Below, piece after piece: positions 17,101-20,484 of a DNA stretch of 20,484 nt. Position 1 is the stretch's first letter; each line of letters begins with the position of its first letter. The notes below the pieces were generated by a model that saw nothing but the letters and a program-made list of their open reading frames with translations, did not search any database and had not been told where the DNA came from. This DNA comes from PWQG01 sp041685555 (GTDB lineage: Bacteria > Pseudomonadota > Gammaproteobacteria > Pseudomonadales > Pseudohongiellaceae), in contig JAWLFN010000019.1 of the NCBI GenBank assembly GCA_041685555.1, positions 1 through 20,484 on the forward strand, written 5' to 3'. The position numbers and the translations under genes were made by a program.

Positions 17101-17369
17101 ATGCCGGGGCGGCCGTTGCCGTCAGACTTCTTGGTATGGTACTCGGAGGCGATCTCCTTGAGGGGCAGGAAGCCGTGGCGTTCCGCGCCAAAATCGACGA
17201 AAGCGGCCTCCAGGCTGGGTTCCACCCGGGTGATGCGTCCTTTGTAGATGCTGGCTTTCTTCTGGATCCGTGTGCGGTTCTCGATATCCAGGTCGTACAG
17301 CCTCTGGCCATCGACCAGGGCAACGCGCAACTCCTCTTCCTGGGTTGCGTTGATGAGCATACGTTTCAT
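14193..17369 (-). CDS. rne: Ribonuclease E (degradosome scaffold)
   Basis: A 1058-residue endoribonuclease that initiates mRNA decay and processes rRNA and tRNA. The catalytic half closely matches E. coli RNase E: MKRMLINATQ start, an S1 domain (about 36-118), DNase I-like metal residues Asp302 (ISIDINSSRSTRG) and Asp345 (VVIDFIDM), and the zinc-link cysteines 403 and 406 (CPRCNGQG) that hold the dimer pair together. From about residue 520 the protein is low-complexity, alternating RG-rich basic stretches (around 580-740) with acidic/lysine-rich runs, as expected for the disordered scaffold that binds RNA, helicase, enolase and PNPase; no individual partner motif could be identified with confidence. 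It ends in APNDPRELRRRQQQEK. The upstream leader is about 700 nt. rluC, often divergent from rne in gammaproteobacteria, is absent; lolCDE occupies that position. Confidence 0.98.
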   Translation of the reverse strand: MKRMLINATQEEELRVALVDGQRLYDLDIENRTRIQKKASIYKGRITRVEPSLEAAFVDFGAERHGFLPLKEIASEYHTKKSDGNGRPGIKDLVAEGTEVIVQVEKEERGNKGAALTTYISLAGRYLVLMPNNPRAGGISRRIEGDERAEMREIISSLNILDGMGVIVRTAGVGKQQEELQWDLDYLLTLWDSITEASKKRSAPFLIFQESNVIIRTIRDYLRQDIGEVLFDTRDAYEEAINFVRQVMPHYESRIKLYEDALPLFNRYQIEAQIESAFQREVKLPSGGSIVIDPTEALISIDINSSRSTRGADIEETALTTNMEAAEEIARQLRLRDMGGLVVIDFIDMSANRNQKEVENRMRDVLEADRARVQVGRISRFGLLEMSRQRLRPSLEETSAIVCPRCNGQGVIRDIKSLCLSILRVLQEEANKQRTAEIRAIVPIAVASYLLNEKRQAVADIETQSHARVVIVPNPHLETPHYEIQNINQQDVEKSSAPSYEIDGDVEPEEVLHRDKPTPPPQKAAVQAPRVTTPRPTSAPATATEPDQSARRKGLFSSLFSAFSGLLSTAANDEEDEAAETRDRKQQDSRASEVSRSRGGQRSRGGRNNRRGGSGRQDGGRGAGAASGDREDNRRQDSAGKDGKSTERSEGRAGSGGNRGDGRRKRSEGGNDNRKQPATAGKDARSDDENRDEKPRGGRNKSRPPKPRRRGGKATEQAENADHQAKSNAGPDDAGTEQADNKSKQDDDRPRRRQGRKPRNTTPRHRGPMPEESAEDVKADTPADTEQSSQDTVTSERPASVSRQQKVEAAPSDTEERTTSEPPSTEDASDRPEKKKSTSGDRKKGTGRKSSTRKKTPPTEEGGDKKDKAPVADDRPADADAPESGENGEKDTSAKAPARRARGSRGGKSAASRKKARTEEDTSSAADADAGKEQSEEHKAGAQDAETKPSDETPSESKKQTPEGTKKKAPARKKTTSSPRRKKSAPEDSSAPSSDKPGIDAEPASKGEKNDSKDSDDNKTRPTATPVAPRGRAPNDPRELRRRQQQEKANEEGGSGQE

Positions 17370-18076
17370 GTTGATGATTCACTCTTCTGTAAGCCAGAAC
17401 AGTCAATCAGGTGGTGCAGGGCAGTCGCAGAGCTCAAGGTTGGCGTTGTGCGCTGGTCCGGTGTACGCCAGACCGTGATCGCTTGGCGCGATAACAGCCG
17501 GATACGCCCGTGCCGGACACATGGGTATCCGTTGTCGCATGACCCGGAGCGGCCTAACGGGCCTGCTGCTCCTCTGGTGCCGGTCATGCTTTTCGCTGCA
17601 AGGGCTGATTGTCGTCACCTGTCTCAGTGTCAGCGGGTTCCCGGTACAACGGTCTTTCGATGGAGACTGCCATTGACGGAGAAGCCGGTTCGCATCGTCG
17701 GGCCAGTGTGTCACATCGCAGCGTCGTTGCCGGAACGCCTTGATTCGATGTCTGTCGTGCTTTCGGAGACCGCCGTCATGTCCGGCCGTCTGCCCTGAAT
17801 CCTTAACCTGACTGTCAGTCTGGTCGGTTTGTTCACCATACCGGCTTCGTGCCGGCACCTCGTTTGGTCCGGGTCTGTTGTCCGGGCCGTATCACTTCTT
17901 TACGTTTTCTGTCTGTGCGGTGCTTCGCGTCGGTCCTTCCGGCCTTTGTGCCGGCAGGTACTTCCGGAATCGCGCTCCGGTTATCAGGTTTCCGGACTCA
18001 TCCGGGATGATCTGGTGTTCTTTGCTGACCCGGACATATTGGTCCGGCGCGCCGTTCTTGGCGCCTGGGTTGCAGC
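17370..18076 (-). promoter_or_regulatory. Long structured 5' leader of rne (no protein gene seen)
   Basis: This stretch is the only gene-free region longer than 300 bases. From the predicted promoter (18083-18111) the rne transcript would carry about 707 nt before its ATG. No intrinsic terminator is visible on the minus strand, and the ORFs inside look random. The 5'-proximal 210 bases hold a run of CCGG hairpins (separate entry). Closer to the gene is a 7-bp RNA hairpin (17455-17474, arms pairing with one G-U) and a GGCC stem (17551-17563). In E. coli the 361-nt rne leader contains hairpins bound by RNase E, giving feedback control; a similar but unrelated-looking device is inferred here. 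Confidence 0.6.
17841..18064 (-). repeat. Array of CCGG stem-loops in the rne leader
   Basis: Seven consecutive inverted repeats: 17841-17855 (CCGGC, 5-nt loop), 17866-17888 (7-bp arms, one mispair in the minus-strand RNA), 17939-17954 (CCGGC, 6-nt loop), 17964-17980 (CCGGA, 7-nt loop), 17992-18005 (CCGGA, 4-nt loop), 18030-18047 (CCGGAC, 6-nt loop) and 18049-18064 (GCGCC, 6-nt loop). The first six use all twelve CCGG tetranucleotides in the region, each pairing with its neighbour. Loop sequences differ, so selection seems to act on stems rather than on a duplicated unit. Confidence 0.65.
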
Positions 18077-18082
18077 GCTCCG

Positions 18083-18111
18083 AATATAGCAGGTAAATCG
18101 ACAGTTTACAA
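18083..18111 (-). promoter_or_regulatory. Predicted rne promoter
   Basis: On the minus strand, TTGTAA (18106-18111), a 17-bp spacer and TATATT (18083-18088) preceded by TGC give a strong extended -10 sigma-70 promoter. It is the best promoter match between rne and lolC on this strand and sits immediately before the hairpin array. Confidence 0.7.
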
Positions 18112-18151
18112 TGCAGTGCAGTAGTGGTTTCTCCTGAGTGTTCCGACCTTG

Positions 18152-18180
18152 TTGCGGCCCCCTGCCGGTGCCCCTACAAT
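18152..18180 (+). promoter_or_regulatory. Predicted lolCDE promoter
   Basis: TTGCGG (18152-18157) and TACAAT (18175-18180) are separated by 17 bp, giving a start near 18187 and a leader of about 80 nt before lolC. It is divergent from the rne promoter with about 40 bp between the two -35 elements. Confidence 0.55.
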
Positions 18181-18212
18181 GCCTGACATTCAACGAGGAG
18201 CAAGGAGTCTGC

Positions 18213-18275
18213 ATGTCACTGTTCGTGATCCGCCGGACCGGGTCCAGTCTATGGCGGTCAGACTGCCGTGTATAG
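18213..18275 (+). CDS. Possible 20-residue leader peptide overlapping the lolC start
   Basis: ATG 18213 follows AAGGAG (18202-18207) with a 5-nt spacer, a far better site than any before lolC. It would encode MSLFVIRRTGSSLWRSDCRV and stop at TAG 18273-18275, in another frame, overlapping the lolC GTG (18268) by 8 nt. Ribosomes ending here could re-initiate at lolC. No known leader-peptide family is recognised, and a start-site or sequencing artefact is possible. Confidence 0.35.
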   Translation: MSLFVIRRTGSSLWRSDCRV

Positions 18276-19524
18276 ACCGCTTCCACTGTTCATCGGTCTG
18301 CGCTATATCCGGGCCCGGAAGAGCAGCCAGCTGATCTCCTTTGTATCCCTGATCTCCATGCTGGGCATTGCGCTGGGCGTACTGGTAATGATTGCCGTGT
18401 TGTCGGTGATCAACGCATCCACCACGGTCATGCGCACCGAAATGCTGAAAAGCATCCCCCACGCCAGCCTGCGGGTACCCGCGCGATTTCAGAATACGAG
18501 CGGTCCCGACCCGGACTGGTTATCGACTGTTCTGGTCCACTCCGGTGTGGTCGGCGCCGCGCCTTACCGACAGGGCGAGGCCTGGCTGCAGTACCGGGAG
18601 AGGGCGGATTTCGTCCGCGTGCGCGGCATCGATCCGGCTCTTGAACGAGCCATGCAGTCCCGTGAAAGCCTGCGGCTGCAGCGCACGCTGGAGGCACTGG
18701 AAGAGGTTCCCGAAGGGATCGTGCCCGGCACCGCGCTGGCCGGACGCCTTGGTGTGTTTCCGGATCAGCGTCTCGACCTTACCGCACTGGACGCACTGAC
18801 GGCGCAACAGGGTGATCGGACCCGCAGTTTCCGGGTGCTCGGTGCAACAGATCTGGGATTCTATGGCAATCGCGACACCGCGTTGATCCGTCTGGATGCG
18901 GCCGAAACATTGTTTGCCGGTGATCGGGCGGCCGGGGAGTTGCGTGTACAGCTGCGTTTTGATGAACCACTGGAAGCCGTGGCCCGACTGGATGCCGTGC
19001 TGGCATCGCTGCCGCCGGCCGACTACGACCCTGTCACATGGAGAGAGAGCCAGGCCAGTCTGTTCAATGCATTGCGCATGGAAAAGCGCATGACCGGTTT
19101 CATGTTGTTGATGATTGTCATCGTCGGGGCAGTCAACATTGTCTCGACCCTGGTCATGGTGGTGGCCGACAAGCGTGCCGATATCGCCATTCTCAGGACC
19201 ATGGGAGCCAGTCGGAGAGAGATCATGGGCGTATTCATGACGCAGGGCATGGCGGCCGGTGTGGTCGGCATTGTGATCGGGACGGCGTCGGGCGCGCTGC
19301 TGGCCCGGCAGATGGGAGCCATCACCAGTGGATTCGATGCCCTGTTGAGTCGTTGGCTGGCGCCGGAGGGCACATACATGATCTCGCATCTGCAGGCCGA
19401 GCTGCTATGGTCCGATGTGGCACTGGTGGCGGCCGGTGCGTTGCTGATCAGTTTTCTGGCCACATTGTATCCGGCATGGCGCGCAGCCAGGGTGGAAGCG
19501 GCGGATGTGCTGCGCTATGAGTGA
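18268..19524 (+). CDS. lolC: Lipoprotein-releasing ABC transporter permease LolC
   Basis: A 418-residue inner-membrane permease of the LolCDE complex, which extracts mature lipoproteins from the inner membrane and hands them to LolA. The start MYRPLPLFIGLRYIRAR matches the LolC N-terminus, so the GTG at 18268 is well placed even though it has only a weak ribosome binding site. Topology is family-like: one helix at about 24-50, a large periplasmic domain to about 270, then three C-terminal helices with the FtsX/MacB-type segment ADIAILRTMGASRREIMGVFMTQGMAAGVVG and the ending LYPAWRAARVEAADVLRYE. After helix 1 it reads NASTTVMRTEML rather than the NGFEREL found in the downstream paralogue, an unusual divergence. 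The stop overlaps a GTG of lolD. Confidence 0.93.
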   Translation: MYRPLPLFIGLRYIRARKSSQLISFVSLISMLGIALGVLVMIAVLSVINASTTVMRTEMLKSIPHASLRVPARFQNTSGPDPDWLSTVLVHSGVVGAAPYRQGEAWLQYRERADFVRVRGIDPALERAMQSRESLRLQRTLEALEEVPEGIVPGTALAGRLGVFPDQRLDLTALDALTAQQGDRTRSFRVLGATDLGFYGNRDTALIRLDAAETLFAGDRAAGELRVQLRFDEPLEAVARLDAVLASLPPADYDPVTWRESQASLFNALRMEKRMTGFMLLMIVIVGAVNIVSTLVMVVADKRADIAILRTMGASRREIMGVFMTQGMAAGVVGIVIGTASGALLARQMGAITSGFDALLSRWLAPEGTYMISHLQAELLWSDVALVAAGALLISFLATLYPAWRAARVEAADVLRYE

Positions 19525-19541
19525 CAGACGGGAATTTGAAT

Positions 19542-20240
19542 ATGAGTGAGTCCGCGGCGGTGCTGGCATGCACCGGACTGAAAAAAGTGTACGGCGAGGG
19601 CCGTCGCGCGCTGGAAGTGCTGTCCGGCATTGAACTGGAGGTATCCGGTGGTGAACGGGTGGCGATCACAGGAAGTTCGGGCTCTGGCAAGACCACCCTG
19701 CTCAACCTGCTGGGTGGTCTGGATACGCCTTCGTCCGGTCAGGTGCGAGTGGGTGGGCAGATACTGAGCGATCTGTCCGAGGCCGACCGCGGACGCCTGC
19801 GGAATCGGGCGCTGGGCTTTGTCTATCAGTTCCATCACCTGCTGGGAGAATTCACCGCGCTGGAGAATGTGGCCATGCCATTGTTGATTGGCCGGGTTCC
19901 CGTCGGAGAGGCCCGGCATCTTGCCGCCGGTATGCTGGAGCGGGTCGGTCTCGGTGGCCGACTGGAGCACAAGCCGCCGGAACTGTCCGGCGGCGAGCGG
20001 CAGCGTGTCGCCATTGCCCGGGCGCTGGTGGGCAGTCCCGACTGCGTGTTGATGGACGAGCCTACCGGCAACCTGGATCGGCAGACGGCGGGACAGATAC
20101 AGGCCCTGATTCATGAGCTGAACAGAACGCTGAGAATCAGCTTCATCATCGTCACGCATGACGAGACCCTGGCATCGAGCATGGATCGACGGCTGGATCT
20201 GCGCGATGGTCGCCTGGTACCGGTGGCGGGGTCCGCATGA
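19542..20240 (+). CDS. lolD: Lipoprotein-releasing ABC transporter ATPase LolD
   Basis: A 232-residue ABC ATPase powering LolCE. Walker A GSSGSGKTT (about residues 44-52), Q-loop YQFHHLLGEFTALENVAMPLLIG (the LolD-type FHHLL segment), signature LSGGERQR, Walker B VLMDEPTGNLD and switch histidine in IIVTHDE are all intact. Length equals that of E. coli LolD (233). I prefer ATG 19542, which has GGGAA 7 nt upstream and begins close to the family start; GTG 19521 overlapping the lolC stop would add MTDGNLN. Its stop overlaps the next ATG (ATGA at 20237-20240), so lolC, lolD and lolE form one coupled operon. Confidence 0.96.
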   Translation: MSESAAVLACTGLKKVYGEGRRALEVLSGIELEVSGGERVAITGSSGSGKTTLLNLLGGLDTPSSGQVRVGGQILSDLSEADRGRLRNRALGFVYQFHHLLGEFTALENVAMPLLIGRVPVGEARHLAAGMLERVGLGGRLEHKPPELSGGERQRVAIARALVGSPDCVLMDEPTGNLDRQTAGQIQALIHELNRTLRISFIIVTHDETLASSMDRRLDLRDGRLVPVAGSA

Positions 20241-20484
20241 GCAGGGCATCGCGGCTGCCGCTGGCATGGTGGATTGCCACCCGCTATGTGCGCACCGGAG
20301 AACGGAGTCAACTGGTATCGTTCATGTCACTGCTGACCATCGGCGGGCTGGCACTGAGTGTGACCATACTGATCGCGGTGCTGTCCGTGCTCAATGGCTT
20401 CGAACGCGAGATGCGTGAGACGGTGCTTTCGATTCTGCCACAGGCGACGGTGCAGAGCGAGGGAGGGGCCGACGACGACACCCG
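20237..20484 (+). CDS. lolE: Lipoprotein-releasing permease LolE/LolC (partial, cut by window end)
   Basis: The first 82 residues of a second LolC/E-type permease; the rest lies beyond the window. It shows the cytoplasmic start PLAWWIATRYVRTGERSQLVSFMSLL, the first transmembrane helix (TIGGLALSVTILIAVLSVL) and the conserved NGFEREMRETVLSILPQA segment that follows helix 1 in LolC/E. The ATG overlaps the lolD stop. By position it corresponds to lolE of E. coli; without the periplasmic domain, LolE and LolC cannot be told apart with certainty. Confidence 0.88.
   Translation, partial: MSRASRLPLAWWIATRYVRTGERSQLVSFMSLLTIGGLALSVTILIAVLSVLNGFEREMRETVLSILPQATVQSEGGADDDT

Noticed and set aside
17808..17820. 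CTGAC-T-GTCAG inverted repeat as a second SOS box near rne
   Set aside because: It lacks the CTGT-N8-ACAG spacing of a LexA site and has no AT-rich core; probably just another small hairpin.
17403..17858. 151-codon minus-strand ORF and 17136-17798 plus-strand ORF in the rne leader region
   Set aside because: No ribosome binding site, no recognisable domain, and composition unlike the neighbouring genes. The region is better explained as a structured leader.
1..20484. Possible mobile element, defence system, toxin-antitoxin pair, CRISPR or tRNA
   Set aside because: No transposase, integrase, direct repeat array, cas gene, toxin-like pair or cloverleaf was seen on either strand; all long ORFs with recognisable domains are core functions.

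Overview
The window is a conserved, gene-dense chromosomal segment of a gammaproteobacterium, moderately GC-rich by eye. Evidence for this placement: a DUF2835 gene, a full-length RNase E whose N-terminus reads MKRMLINATQ, a membrane-type (class 2) PyrD, lolCDE, and a topA/lexA/nagZ neighbourhood of the kind I recall from Pseudomonas and its relatives. The exact order cannot be resolved from sequence alone. I see no tRNA, rRNA, CRISPR array, insertion sequence, integrase or phage gene, so this is core genome rather than an accessory island.

Layout. 1-732 (-) is the N-terminal part of a MoxR-type AAA+ ATPase cut by the window edge. 883-2416 (+) is a tight cluster of DUF2835, pyrD and a glutaredoxin-like gene, convergent with tatD (2430-3218, -). 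3393-7242 (+) holds a branched-chain aminotransferase and topA, convergent with lexA (7282-7896, -), which has a textbook SOS box over its own promoter. 8047-11356 (+) is a nagZ - hypoxanthine phosphoribosyltransferase - Wzc-like cluster with overlapping stops and starts. A small zinc-ribbon gene (11378-11617), DUF1285 (11705-12268) and etfBA (12380-14093) follow. A perfect 17-bp bidirectional terminator separates etfA from the convergent rne (14193-17369, -). The only long gene-free stretch, 17370-18267, lies between divergent rne and lolCDE (18268 to the window end).

Functions. Most genes are housekeeping: pyrimidine synthesis (pyrD), purine salvage (hpt), branched-chain amino acids (ilvE), DNA topology and SOS control (topA, lexA, tatD), peptidoglycan recycling (nagZ), electron transfer from dehydrogenases (etfBA), RNA decay (rne), and lipoprotein release to the outer membrane (lolCDE).

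Less ordinary points. (1) A predicted ~700-nt rne 5' leader whose promoter-proximal part holds 12 CCGG tetranucleotides in about 210 bp, pairing neatly into six successive hairpins. (2) An orphan Wzc/CpsD-like protein whose Walker A lysine is threonine but which keeps a tyrosine-rich tail. (3) Two mini-ORFs with good ribosome binding sites that run into candidate start codons of membrane proteins (the Wzc-like gene and lolC). (4) Palindromes over the predicted ilvE promoter, with a 14-bp sequence shared with the nagZ promoter. (5) A small unrecognised zinc-ribbon protein. I found no clear, wholly new multi-gene system. The rne leader is the strongest candidate for undescribed biology.
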